Shown: piece after piece, positions 14,304-22,189 of the stretch
Position numbering within the stretch: the first letter of the stretch is position 1
How the letters are laid out: each line of letters begins with the position of its first letter
IMG/VR virus record: IMGVR_UViG_3300032245_000505
Location: 1-30,004 of that record
Origin: a virus
DNA: 30,004 nucleotides
Reading direction: 5' to 3' (one strand)
Translations under genes and position numbers: made by a program
The notes under the pieces: model-generated
The model's input: the letters and a program-made list of their open reading frames with translations, nothing else
What the model was told of the DNA's origin: nothing
The model's database searches: none

Positions 14304-14334
14304 GCCCGCGCCATCCACTCGGACAGCGCGGGGC
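14304..14334 (-). terminator. GC-rich hairpin after the coat gene
   Basis: A perfect stem (GCGCGGGC paired with GCCCGCGC, with one further G-C set) encloses a 14-base loop that can itself pair TCC with GGA. It lies 20 bases after the coat protein stop. The T-rich stretch that follows is interrupted (ATTCATTCAAATTTGATTTT), so it is a weak terminator at best. It may lower transcription past the abundant coat gene or protect its messenger from decay. Confidence 0.5.
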
Positions 14335-14354
14335 TATTCATGATGAGCAACCAA

Positions 14355-15527
14355 TTAACCCAGAAGAGTAGCAACAAACTCTGGCTTCCACACTTTCCAA
14401 GCGTAGAAGCAAGTGATGTCAAACATGACCTTGCCATAACCGCGATAGAGCGCGATTTCAAAGGACATACCAGACTTTTCATCATACATGGTCATGCGAT
14501 CCACAGCAGCATCACCACCGTATGGCTGAGAAGGCGGACGCATCACAAGCTCAACGGCGGACTTGTGGAAGCCGAGATTGCCGGTGTAGTTTGCAGCGAG
14601 AGAGAGAGCGCGAGCGGTAGCTCCGGTGGCTTTCTGGAGGCCTGGAGCGTTAAGAACGAGCGTTGCAGCGGTTGAGGCATCGGCCACGCCAGTCTTGACG
14701 ACATAGACGTTTCCAGTGTCGTTGGCGATGCTGAGAGCATCACCTGCAACGATGGTTCCAGTTCCAACCGATGCGGTAAGCGTGATGCTCGTTGCACCGA
14801 GGGCAAAGCCAGCGGCGGCGGAAGTTGGCGAGCTGGCAAGCGTTCCCTTGGTGTGAGCGGCGACACCGGCGGATTCCTTGATCGAGAATCCGAAGATGTT
14901 ACCGAGTTCACCATTGCGGAGCAAATTAGGTCCACCAGCTTCGTTTACCTTGTAAAGGTTTGTGAGCTTGCGGAATCCAGCACCGGCTGTCGTATCAATG
15001 ACGCAGGAGACATCGCTGTCAAGCGGTGCTCCGTTGTCGGTGAGGATCTTGCGAAGATCAGCCAGCGGATTGATGTTGGTGGCAAACGGGCTGGTTCCAG
15101 CGGTGCCAGTGGCGCGGCTCGATCCGTTTTTGATGGCAATACCACCGTCAGCTTCGATTGCGTTGCGGATCTTCCGGAATGCTTGAGCGAACATCTGCAA
15201 CCGGGCGTATTCGCCACCAGCCGTGTTGTCGAGTTGGCGCTGCTGTTCGCCGGTCAGCGGGATCTGAACGTTTGCCACCTTATCGATGGTCATCGTTTCG
15301 TTGTTGAGCGTCTGAGCGTCACCGTCAGGGATAGTCATCGCTGGTGTGTAACTGGTGTTCAGCGTAGGCTGGCCAGTGCGGAGCGAGTTGACAGTGCCGC
15401 CGATGGAGACGCCTTCGCTGCCTCCGTTTACGATTACGGACTGCATAAAGCCAGTCGGTTCAGCGGCGATAAGATCGCGGGCCTGATAGATTTGCTCGGT
15501 GAGCGAGGAGATGGTGAGATTAGCCAT
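14355..15527 (-). CDS. Major capsid protein, P22 coat-like
   Basis: A 390-residue coat protein. The N-terminus MANLTISSLTEQIYQARDLI, the FMQSVIVNG stretch, KVANVQIPLTGEQQRQL, and the VDRMTMYDEKSGMSFEIALY ending fit the P22-coat-like family with the HK97 fold. The region at about residues 225-300 (ATSITLTASVGTGTIVAGDALSIA) would be the inserted domain seen in such coats. It follows the protease/scaffold gene by 42 bases. The leader is A/C rich (CACCAACACTAAAAACACTC) with no Shine-Dalgarno sequence. It is the main structural subunit of the head. Confidence 0.85.
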   Translation of the reverse strand: MANLTISSLTEQIYQARDLIAAEPTGFMQSVIVNGGSEGVSIGGTVNSLRTGQPTLNTSYTPAMTIPDGDAQTLNNETMTIDKVANVQIPLTGEQQRQLDNTAGGEYARLQMFAQAFRKIRNAIEADGGIAIKNGSSRATGTAGTSPFATNINPLADLRKILTDNGAPLDSDVSCVIDTTAGAGFRKLTNLYKVNEAGGPNLLRNGELGNIFGFSIKESAGVAAHTKGTLASSPTSAAAGFALGATSITLTASVGTGTIVAGDALSIANDTGNVYVVKTGVADASTAATLVLNAPGLQKATGATARALSLAANYTGNLGFHKSAVELVMRPPSQPYGGDAAVDRMTMYDEKSGMSFEIALYRGYGKVMFDITCFYAWKVWKPEFVATLLG

Positions 15528-15569
15528 GATGTTTTAGATGTGAGTGTTTTTAGTGTTGGTGAAAATGTT

Positions 15570-16613
15570 TCAATCCTTGATGATTTTTCCACCGGCGCGC
15601 ATGTAGTTGTTGCGGTCGGTAGGGTCCATTGCGTCAAATTCAGCGCGCGAAATTGGATCAGGGATTCCGCTTCCTTTCATGCTAGGTTGAACGCTTTTGC
15701 TAGTTGCGACTTCCTTGCCTGGCAATGCTGCAAGCGCGGCCTTGGTCGATTCTGGATCAATCGCAAGCGACTTGAGCCAGAAGCTCTTTGTAGCTTCATC
15801 CTGCGAAGGAATTGCGCCTCGATTGACAGCGGCTTGAATGAGTTCAGCGTTTGCGGCCTTGACCACTTCAGCTTCCTTGGCTTCAAGTGCGACATTGGCA
15901 GCGGTAACTGCTTCAAGTTCGCCAGTCAAACGAGTGACTTCGGCGTTTGCGGCGTTGATAGCTTCCGTGGCGGATGCGGCGGATGCGGTAACGCTTTCGG
16001 CGGTGCTGGCGGATTCGCGGAGAGAAGCAAGCGCGACCTTTGCGGCGGCAACCGCTTCCTCGGCGGTTTGATTGGATTCAGCCAAGCCAAGCTCGGCGAG
16101 AGTTTCGGTGATTTCCATGTTGGTTTCAGTGTGAGATGCGGCGATGCGCTCGATTGATCGAAAAGCAGGATCGTTGACGAATGATCCGATTTCCCCGTTG
16201 GCAGCTAGGCCAATTGGGATTCCGTCGCGCATCAGATAGGATGGCGACCAGTAAGAATAATTGCGGCCCTCAATAGCGGCTTGACCGGCTTGAGTAAGTT
16301 CGCCTTCAAGGATAAGTCCAACGCCTTGTTCATAACGGTATCCGGTTGGGATCATGCTCGCTGGACCTGCTTTGTGGTCGAAGCCAGCAAATGGGCGGAC
16401 ATTCTCAGAAAGCCGCTTAGTGAGGTCAGATTGAAAGGACGATAAGACACGCTCGTCGACTGTGACAGTGCGCTTTTGAGCCTTACCGTTAACAGTAGCC
16501 TCGATCTGGTGCGTTCCTTCCGGTAAATAGACAATCGCAAAGCCATTCGATCCGGTAGCGGTAAGCTCCGATCCGAAAGCAGCTTGGACTGTCTCAGTTC
16601 CCGTCATTTGCAA
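15570..16613 (-). CDS. Mu I-like head maturation protease with scaffold C-terminus
   Basis: A 347-residue protein. Residues 1-160 match the pattern of Mu protein I-type proteases: RPFAGFDHKAG (73-83, His80), RNYSYWSPSYL (117-127) and NGEIGSFVNDPAF (139-151, Ser144). Residues 165-290 are an Ala/Glu-rich coiled coil, as expected of a scaffold, followed by a C-terminal segment (SRAEFDAMDPTDRNNYMRAGGKI). In Mu the same gene yields protease and, from an internal start, free scaffold. Here Met166 (ATG at 16118) begins MEITETLAELG, just at the domain border, and could play that role. The catalytic residues are inferred from family patterns. Confidence 0.8.
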   Translation of the reverse strand: MQMTGTETVQAAFGSELTATGSNGFAIVYLPEGTHQIEATVNGKAQKRTVTVDERVLSSFQSDLTKRLSENVRPFAGFDHKAGPASMIPTGYRYEQGVGLILEGELTQAGQAAIEGRNYSYWSPSYLMRDGIPIGLAANGEIGSFVNDPAFRSIERIAASHTETNMEITETLAELGLAESNQTAEEAVAAAKVALASLRESASTAESVTASAASATEAINAANAEVTRLTGELEAVTAANVALEAKEAEVVKAANAELIQAAVNRGAIPSQDEATKSFWLKSLAIDPESTKAALAALPGKEVATSKSVQPSMKGSGIPDPISRAEFDAMDPTDRNNYMRAGGKIIKD

Positions 16614-16622
16614 AAGGATTAC

Positions 16623-16677
16623 GCTTTGCCTTACAAAGTATCAAGCGAAAAGTTTAGGCTTGGATAAGTTTTTTAGG
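16623..16677 (-). promoter_or_regulatory. CAAAGT/GCCTAA composite element before the protease gene
   Basis: The 69-base gap before the protease start contains GCTTTG-CCTTA-CAAAGT (16623-16639, one mismatch from symmetry) and, further upstream, AAGTTTAGGC..GGATAAGTTTTTT (plus-strand reading, 16649-16675). The inverted repeat lies 10-26 bases before the ATG at 16613. The same parts recur at 19163 and, in part, at 7281, 21072 and 24978. It is a candidate phage promoter, operator or messenger hairpin. Confidence 0.5.
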
Positions 16678-16682
16678 TTCAG

Positions 16683-17291
16683 CTAAGAAAGCTCGTTTCC
16701 GATTGCATCCAATGCGGCGCTTCCAAATGCATCTGAGATTGTCGCATCGGGTGGCAATGCGCCCTTCCACGGTGCATGAGTAACCGACTTTTTGAGCGCG
16801 TAAGCTGGCGTAATGGTCCCGTCTGGCTTCTTCCAAATCAGGCATCCTTTGGCGGCAAAGAGCGGACCGATATTGACGGAAAAGTCCCTAGCTCTTCGAG
16901 CGTGAGCTTGTGGAATAAGCGGGATAGTCAGAAACTTGCTTCTCTTTGCTGTGATCGTGCCGCCAGTGACCTTATGAGCAAGCCCAGTGGCTTTGTTCTG
17001 GATTGTAGCGCCACTACCACTAACGCTGGCGATGGTCCATCCTGTCGTTACATTTTCGGCAAATCGAGTTTTTTGTCTACCTGGTCCATGCGTCGCAAGC
17101 GCTGGATTGATCCAAAGATTTCGTCCGCTTTTTGCGTAGTAGCTTTGCACGGCATCTTGTGCGGCATCGGCTCCGATAACGTTATGCGCCTTCCGCTTTT
17201 CCGCCGAAAATGTCTTTGCCAGCGTTACATAAATCTTGGTTGCGTCGGTCGCGTCAATATCGACCGAAATGAATGATTTTCCCCCGGTCAT
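16683..17291 (-). CDS. Mu gpG-like virion morphogenesis protein
   Basis: A 202-residue basic protein between portal and protease. The stretch IQNKATGLAHKVTGGTITAKRSKFLTIPLI has the look of Mu gpG / HK97 gp10-type head completion proteins, in which a short loop (A..H..GG.I) precedes an L.IPL strand. These proteins act at the head-tail joint. Its start overlaps the 85-residue gene as ATGA. The order portal, small protein, gpG-like, I protease, coat is close to that in Mu, which supports the assignment. No catalytic motif is expected. Confidence 0.6.
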   Translation of the reverse strand: MTGGKSFISVDIDATDATKIYVTLAKTFSAEKRKAHNVIGADAAQDAVQSYYAKSGRNLWINPALATHGPGRQKTRFAENVTTGWTIASVSGSGATIQNKATGLAHKVTGGTITAKRSKFLTIPLIPQAHARRARDFSVNIGPLFAAKGCLIWKKPDGTITPAYALKKSVTHAPWKGALPPDATISDAFGSAALDAIGNELS

Positions 17292-17545
17292 GGTGTTAGC
17301 CCTCCGATGATCGCCTCTCCTATCGCGGTTTCTAGCTCGTCTTGGATCGGTCTTTGATCCATCAGCGGGTAAAGAGAAGCGGCACGTTCAATGGCGGCTT
17401 CTACCTCCCTTGCAAAAGCTCCAATCGGCATCTTGCCAGCCAGGTCCATTAGTCTCGTAAGTTCGGCGTCAATTGCGGCATAGGAACGCTTTGCCAGTTC
17501 CGGCAAACGCTTCTCGGTCCTTGCCATGATCTCGTCTGAGGTCAT
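17288..17545 (-). CDS. Small helical protein downstream of the portal
   Basis: An 85-residue helical protein (TEKRLPELAKRSYAAIDAEL, FAREVEAAIERAASLYPL) with no recognised family. The ATG at 17545 is chosen because it overlaps the portal TGA as ATGA; an earlier in-frame codon at 17569 would overlap the portal gene further. It lies where small head-assembly proteins often lie and may be a head completion factor, but this rests on position alone. Confidence 0.65.
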   Translation of the reverse strand: MTSDEIMARTEKRLPELAKRSYAAIDAELTRLMDLAGKMPIGAFAREVEAAIERAASLYPLMDQRPIQDELETAIGEAIIGGLTP

Positions 17546-19152
17546 TTGTCGAGTCGTGATTGCACCCACTCATGGCCAGCATCGCCACCATAGGCAAGCC
17601 AGCGTCGTCCCGCCTTGCTGTCATACGTCCACGATGCGGAAACCCGCTCTGATTCGTGCTTGGCGAAGAACTCGGCCATGCGCTTGATTTGCGCTGAATC
17701 AATTGCAGTGCGGTTTGAAATGTCCCGTGCGCGTGAAGATTCAGCAGCGCCAAGACCGGAAATAACGCGATTCCAAACGGGAAGCGAACGGTTGGAGTCC
17801 AATGCAGATTGCGCTGCCATTGCCATTTCTTCCGATGGAACAGCTTCGTCAACTATCTCTTCTTGGGTATTCGGAGCTTGTTGCAGCTCGGGTTGAGTTG
17901 ATCCAAATAAGATCTCGTTCGGCAAAGGCTCTGGCACTCCCAAGGAATCGTAAACCCATTTGCGCGACATTGGAATACCGATGTCGGTCAACAGTTTGAT
18001 TCGTTCGGCATTGGCCTTTTCATCCTCAATCTCTGGGATTTCAACACAAGCATACGGCATTTCTTCAGGCGGAATCTCCCCAAAGTTCATTCGGACGATT
18101 GCCGGAATAAGTTGATCGGTGAGGAAGTTGGAAAGCCAATCGGCGCGGCTCTTTTCGTTTTCTGTGAGCGTGTCGGCATGGATGGCTCCAAGCGCCTGTG
18201 ATCCAACACCGCTTGTGTCGGTTGTCAGTGACTGGCCAAGGAAAAGCAGGTCACACGTCTTGTTGGCAAGCTCGATAATCGTCGCCTGTGGCAGCGTGTC
18301 ACCTGATCCTGACACTCCATCGTGAACGGTCAGCTCAAAGTCTTGATTCGTGACTGCATAACCGGATGCGCCAATATCGGCAAGGAACGATTCGCCCTTG
18401 TCCATGGCTTCTTGAGTTCCATCAGTTTTGACTGTGCGCCACGGTATGCCGTAAAGCTGAGTGTATTGCATATACCACCCGATGCCAAATACAGCGGCCA
18501 TCCAATACTTAACGAGAGGGCGCATTGCTCCAGAATAGAGCGGATGAATACCGCCTTGTGATCGGACGCCGACAAGGACGCCGTTAGGAGCGAAGTCTTG
18601 AAGCTGTCCACTTGCTGCCACCGGCGACCACATAAGGCGATCATCTTCGAGTCCATCATACGGATAGCCAAGGCATCGACCTGGAAATGGAATGTAACAC
18701 CGAGGCGACCAAATGTTGTTTGATAGCTGCCACACAATCTCAAGCGCGACTGGGCCTTTAGCCTCGCACTCAAGAATTGCGTCCATGGCTTCGGTAGTTC
18801 CAAGCTCAAAATAACCTGGGCGAGGAGATGCCGATTCAATCGCTCGTTCAACTATTTCGTGAATAGCTAAAGCCTGTTCGGATGGAGCTTCTTGCCCTTC
18901 GACTTCACCTGGCTTGATTTCTATTTCGAGCTTTGATATTGCCCGAGTCATCTTGTTAACGTTTTGGCGATAGCGCGGCCAAGTATCTAGCATTAGATCA
19001 TGCAGGTCATAGGCAAACGCCATCCTTCCCCATTGCGCTTGTCGCAGGATAGAATTGACGTATTCGGGTGTAATTTCGGCCAGATTGTAACGCCGTATGC
19101 GGTGTGATGCCGTCAATGGTGAAATCATGCTTGCCGTTTTCGCTTTCGCCAT
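17542..19152 (-). CDS. Portal protein, Mu gp29-like (DUF935)
   Basis: A 536-residue protein with the pattern of DUF935 portals: RRYNLAEITPEYVNSILRQA near the N-terminus, ALEIVWQL and the central YMQYTQLYGIPWRTVK, then the helix LANKTCDLLFLGQSLTTD and ADWLSNFLTDQLIPAIVRMNFG. The portal forms the ring at the head vertex for DNA packaging and tail joining. I chose the ATG at 19152 because it follows a purine-rich AAAGGGGGG; an in-frame TTG at 19176 lies inside the inverted repeat. The last 130 residues are hydrophilic and may form the variable crown or wing. Confidence 0.85.
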   Translation of the reverse strand: MAKAKTASMISPLTASHRIRRYNLAEITPEYVNSILRQAQWGRMAFAYDLHDLMLDTWPRYRQNVNKMTRAISKLEIEIKPGEVEGQEAPSEQALAIHEIVERAIESASPRPGYFELGTTEAMDAILECEAKGPVALEIVWQLSNNIWSPRCYIPFPGRCLGYPYDGLEDDRLMWSPVAASGQLQDFAPNGVLVGVRSQGGIHPLYSGAMRPLVKYWMAAVFGIGWYMQYTQLYGIPWRTVKTDGTQEAMDKGESFLADIGASGYAVTNQDFELTVHDGVSGSGDTLPQATIIELANKTCDLLFLGQSLTTDTSGVGSQALGAIHADTLTENEKSRADWLSNFLTDQLIPAIVRMNFGEIPPEEMPYACVEIPEIEDEKANAERIKLLTDIGIPMSRKWVYDSLGVPEPLPNEILFGSTQPELQQAPNTQEEIVDEAVPSEEMAMAAQSALDSNRSLPVWNRVISGLGAAESSRARDISNRTAIDSAQIKRMAEFFAKHESERVSASWTYDSKAGRRWLAYGGDAGHEWVQSRLDK

Positions 19153-19162
19153 ACCCCCCTTT

Positions 19163-19197
19163 ACTTTGTAACGCAAAGTTAGGCAAGACTAAGTTTC
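19163..19197 (-). promoter_or_regulatory. Perfect ACTTTG-N5-CAAAGT repeat with GCCTAA block before the portal gene
   Basis: ACTTTG-TAACG-CAAAGT (19163-19179) is a perfect inverted repeat, 11-27 bases upstream of the portal ATG. On the minus strand it is directly preceded by CTTAGTCTTGCCTAACTTTG, which overlaps its half-site and the end of the large terminase gene. The same parts appear in other late gaps. A site for a phage regulator or a late promoter is inferred. Confidence 0.55.
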
Positions 19198-20584
19198 AAA
19201 GCCGGGAGAAACCTCGGATAGTCGGCTGGCGGAATGCCGATGGCGTGGTTCGGATCTCAACGGCCCCGGTAATCGCCTTGGAAAGCCTAGCGCCGCATCC
19301 GATACATCCCATGATGGCGTCTCCTCGGTCTGGACTATTCAGCCCTTTCGACCGCATCTTGTCTTTGGATTCAAGCCTGAGCTTTCCAGTCTCATTCCAT
19401 TCGCTTTTCCGGCTGGTCATCTGGTCAAACGTCGCCGGGTCCAACTCGCCAAGGTTGATTCGTCCTCGCTCGATCTCCCTAGCGCCAACGTGCCAGACCT
19501 CCGAAATTAGGTTGGCATACTCGGCTTTCTCAGTCGCCGGTTGCCCTCCATGGAAGCGATTGATCCTCCAGCCGCTTTCCGTTAGCGCGTCGATAAACAC
19601 GGTCCCCATACCGTCAGCATCGCCCCATATTTGCCCTGGCTTGAGGTGTTCAGCTTGGAACTGCTTGATGAATTCTCTAACGGCTTGCATCGTGTCAGTT
19701 TCTTTCCAGTGTCGGACGAGTCGGACGACGTTGCCCCGTCTGATTGCAAGCGCATTCTCGTCCCGACCGGCAGCGAAGTCGCAGAATGCAACAGTCTCTC
19801 CATTGATGTCAGGCTTAGGCTGTGCGCTGATCGCATTGGTAAGTTGCGAGGCCGAAAGAACAAGCCGTTCCGTGTCTTCGGTAAACTCAGCAAGGTGCAT
19901 AGACCGGTAGATCGGATGCTCCTCGCCATAAAGTCGCTTGTCGCGCTCGATCTTGAGCGGGTCGATGTGCGGACAGTCGAACGAGGTTGCCTTGACCACC
20001 CGATGCAATGCAGCTTCGCTCGTTTGTGAGCGGTAAAAATTGCCATTGGGTGCGCCAGGTGACGATGCCTTAAGCTGGAACTTGAGCGTGCAGCGTCCAA
20101 TGGCCTCGAAAATGCCGTCTGGAACTGTCTTGGCCTCGTCGGTCACGTAATAGACCGGGTCGATCTCATGGCCCATCCGAGGGTGATATCCTTCTGCTCG
20201 TCCTGGGTTATCGGTAGAAAATCCAAACGCCACTCCTCCAACGTCCGTTTTAATCTCCGTTTGATTGAAGGTCCATTTGCGGAAAAGTGGATTGCCGCGA
20301 AAGGATTGGAGTGCCGGAAATAGCTGTTTCTCGATCTGAGTCCATGAGCCAGAGGTGATCGGACAGGTGCCGCGTGGATAGCGCCAGAGAAACCAGAGGA
20401 CTGATGCAGCAATGACCCGTTGAGTTTTCCCCGATCCGTTTGACGCCACAAGCGAGGTCGGAGGCTTGCCTCCCATTACGCCTCGCCCTACGTCTTCCAG
20501 CGCTTTGACCTGCCATTGGTAGAGGTCAAGCCCCAGGTGCCGGAAGGCGAACCATGCCGGGCTATCTGCCGGATCATCGGTCAT
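19196..20584 (-). CDS. terL: Terminase large subunit
   Basis: A 462-residue packaging motor. The ATPase domain shows Walker A ASNGSGKT (47-54), Walker B VYYVTDEA (144-151) and a coupling motif LKASSPG (171-177). The nuclease domain shows FCDFAAGRDEN (268-277, Asp269), GDADGMG (321-327) and SPDRGDA (417-423), the acidic residues expected of the RNase H-like metal-binding site. It cuts phage DNA and drives it into the prohead through the portal. Its start overlaps the small terminase stop as ATGA. All key motifs are present, so it should be active. Confidence 0.93.
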   Translation of the reverse strand: MTDDPADSPAWFAFRHLGLDLYQWQVKALEDVGRGVMGGKPPTSLVASNGSGKTQRVIAASVLWFLWRYPRGTCPITSGSWTQIEKQLFPALQSFRGNPLFRKWTFNQTEIKTDVGGVAFGFSTDNPGRAEGYHPRMGHEIDPVYYVTDEAKTVPDGIFEAIGRCTLKFQLKASSPGAPNGNFYRSQTSEAALHRVVKATSFDCPHIDPLKIERDKRLYGEEHPIYRSMHLAEFTEDTERLVLSASQLTNAISAQPKPDINGETVAFCDFAAGRDENALAIRRGNVVRLVRHWKETDTMQAVREFIKQFQAEHLKPGQIWGDADGMGTVFIDALTESGWRINRFHGGQPATEKAEYANLISEVWHVGAREIERGRINLGELDPATFDQMTSRKSEWNETGKLRLESKDKMRSKGLNSPDRGDAIMGCIGCGARLSKAITGAVEIRTTPSAFRQPTIRGFSRL

Positions 20585-21060
20585 TCTGCTCTGGCTTTAG
20601 CAAGCATGACAGCGAATTCCAGCTTCTCAGCCTCGGTGCGGCTTGATTCCATTTGCACTGGCCCACCATCAGCGCCGGTGATTTCTTGAGCGATGCGGTC
20701 GCCGTAGCGTTTAGGATCCCATTTGGCCAGCAGCTTGAGCCGGGTATCGACACGCAACCGAGACCGACTGATCCATTCGCTGTTTGGGATCTCCCCACCT
20801 TTGTCTGTCAGGATGGTGTCTTGTTCGCTGTTGTCTGCGATGTTGAGCGCATCAAGGGCAATCTGGTCAAACCCGGCTTCCCTCGCGCGCGCGATGTGCG
20901 CGGAAAGTTCGGCGTCGTTTGCCATCCATTCGTAAACCGTTCTTGTTCCTGGCATTTCGTCAGCTTCGCAAAGCACGGTTAATGGCGTGCCTTTGGAAAG
21001 CCCGTCAATGATTCGCTGAATTACTTCTGGCGTGCGCTTGGTTGGTCGTCCCATTGCCAT
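20581..21060 (-). CDS. terS: Terminase small subunit
   Basis: A 159-residue protein beginning MAMGRPTKRTPEVIQRIIDGL; a second ATG six bases further gives MGRPTK. Residues 4-60 form an HTH-type domain (PLTVLCEADEMPGTRTVYEWMAND, with an RTVYEWM recognition helix) typical of small terminases that recognise the packaging site. The remainder is helical and would support oligomers and contact with TerL. An upstream in-frame TTG at 21066 is less likely. The start is preceded by the inverted repeat at 21072-21088, whose loop contains AGGA, so translation might be affected by that hairpin. Confidence 0.85.
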   Translation of the reverse strand: MAMGRPTKRTPEVIQRIIDGLSKGTPLTVLCEADEMPGTRTVYEWMANDAELSAHIARAREAGFDQIALDALNIADNSEQDTILTDKGGEIPNSEWISRSRLRVDTRLKLLAKWDPKRYGDRIAQEITGADGGPVQMESSRTEAEKLEFAVMLAKARAE

Positions 21061-21071
21061 GCTCAATCATT

Positions 21072-21088
21072 ACTTTGTCCTGCAAAGC
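21072..21088 (-). promoter_or_regulatory. ACTTTG-N5-CAAAGC inverted repeat before terS
   Basis: Third copy of the inverted repeat, with one mismatch in the outer base. It lies 12-28 bases upstream of the terS ATG, the same spacing as at the portal and protease genes. On the minus strand the loop is CAGGA, so a messenger hairpin would hold the only Shine-Dalgarno-like bases. DNA operator and RNA hairpin readings are both possible. Confidence 0.5.
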
Positions 21089-21126
21089 GTTGCAAGCGCG
21101 GATTTTGAGACTGATCGGCAAGCAAA

Positions 21127-21155
21127 TTTACAATCTGTATTCCATTGAGTATCAA
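21127..21155 (-). promoter_or_regulatory. Candidate sigma70-type promoter upstream of terS
   Basis: In the 175-base gap before terS the minus strand reads TTGATA, 17 bases, TGTAAA (five of six and four of six matches to the common bacterial consensus). Transcription would begin near 21120 and the leader would include the inverted repeat at 21072-21088. The gap itself holds no supported gene. The assignment assumes a typical sigma70 in the host. Confidence 0.4.
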
Positions 21156-21235
21156 TCCTCTTCAATTCCATTCTTGACTCGGTCTTTTGACTTTGTTTCC
21201 TCACTGTTTGTCGTTTGCTTCGCCCGTTTCCACTT

Positions 21236-22126
21236 TCACACTCCAGCCTTGCGTCGAAGCTCATTGAACGCCTTTAGTGAAATCTTGCCGTTCTCATTGA
21301 TAAAATCAGAGCCAAATTTAGCTTTGAGTTCGGCTTGTCCCTGTGCGCTAATCTCAAGCGGAATTGCTTTGATGTTGGCTTTTGTGCCGTCTTTGAGCTT
21401 GTCCGCTGGCGCTCCCCAGCGTGAGCCATCTATCGGTTTGACAATCTCGCCGGGTTTAACGAGTCCTAGCCGTTCGGCTTCTTTCCGTTTTACCGGTTCT
21501 TGGAGCATGTAGGAATTAAATCCCCACGGTCCCCATGGAACCTCAAATCCGCCAATGTCGGCGGCATTTTGGAAAAGCCAAAACTCGAAATCATCCCAGC
21601 GTCTGACCTCGTTTTCAGCCTCGATGTGCCTCGGTCGTGGACTGGTCACGCCTGGCGTCCTGATAAATCGAGCGGCCGGGAATTGATTGATGTAATTGGG
21701 ATTGCTTACCTTTCGTTGCCAAGTCGCAAGCTGCTGCGCCTGTTGGATATTCGTATTGAAAACTAGCTTCAATCGCTCAGAACTTCCAATGTTTGAAAGC
21801 CGTTCATCCTTGAAATCCTCCGGTGATGCAAGCCCCTCCTTGATGAGCAACTCCCTAGATTGCAAAACGAAATCCGCTTGGCTTCCGACTTTGTATGCGG
21901 TCGCTTGTCCGTATGGCCCATTTACCTCTTCTGTTGCTCCTTCAATCCAGTCGGTAAGCATCCGCTTGTATGCGGCCAGAACTCTCATTTTGTCCACTGT
22001 TGCAGAAAAAAACGAGACCTGCCGAATGGCGGGAGCAACCGCTTTCCATTGCGCGGAATTGAAGGATGAGGGTGTCAAAACTCGCCTTGAAAGATTGGCG
22101 AGAGACTGAAAGAAAGCGTCTAGCAT
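21236..22126 (-). CDS. MuF-like minor head protein
   Basis: A 296-residue protein. The middle part follows the layout of Mu gpF / SPP1 gp7-type head morphogenesis proteins: LVFNTNIQQAQQLATWQR (about 118-135), then TSPRPRHIEAENEVRRWDD (about 161-179), and a Trp-rich IGGFEVPWGPWGFNSYM (about 190-207). In those families the R..H motif lies in a compact domain of a minor head protein ejected or placed with the portal. The gene usually follows the portal but here precedes terS. It follows DnaB after a 63-base gap. No toxin domain of the MuF-fusion type is visible in the last 90 residues. Confidence 0.65.
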   Translation of the reverse strand: MLDAFFQSLANLSRRVLTPSSFNSAQWKAVAPAIRQVSFFSATVDKMRVLAAYKRMLTDWIEGATEEVNGPYGQATAYKVGSQADFVLQSRELLIKEGLASPEDFKDERLSNIGSSERLKLVFNTNIQQAQQLATWQRKVSNPNYINQFPAARFIRTPGVTSPRPRHIEAENEVRRWDDFEFWLFQNAADIGGFEVPWGPWGFNSYMLQEPVKRKEAERLGLVKPGEIVKPIDGSRWGAPADKLKDGTKANIKAIPLEISAQGQAELKAKFGSDFINENGKISLKAFNELRRKAGV

Positions 22127-22185
22127 GGTTTGAGATTATCAAAAAAAGGTTTGGTTGTCCACGTTGTCTCCTTCATTTCTTCCAT
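22120..22185 (-). CDS. Possible 21-residue reading frame between dnaB and the MuF-like gene
   Basis: A short frame begins at an ATG at 22185, five bases after the dnaB stop, and ends at a TAG overlapping the MuF-like start region (ATGCTAG). The product is charged and aromatic (MEEMKETTWTTKPFF). Its only support is that it bridges the gap and could couple translation of the two genes. It may well be chance. Confidence 0.2.
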   Translation of the reverse strand: MEEMKETTWTTKPFFDNLKPC

Positions 22186-22189
22186 CGGC

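Noticed and set aside
14853-16157. A 434-codon open frame on the plus strand
   Set aside because: It lies antisense to the coat and protease genes, spans their junction, and has a composition (many Cys, Gly, Arg, Ser) expected of a shadow frame.
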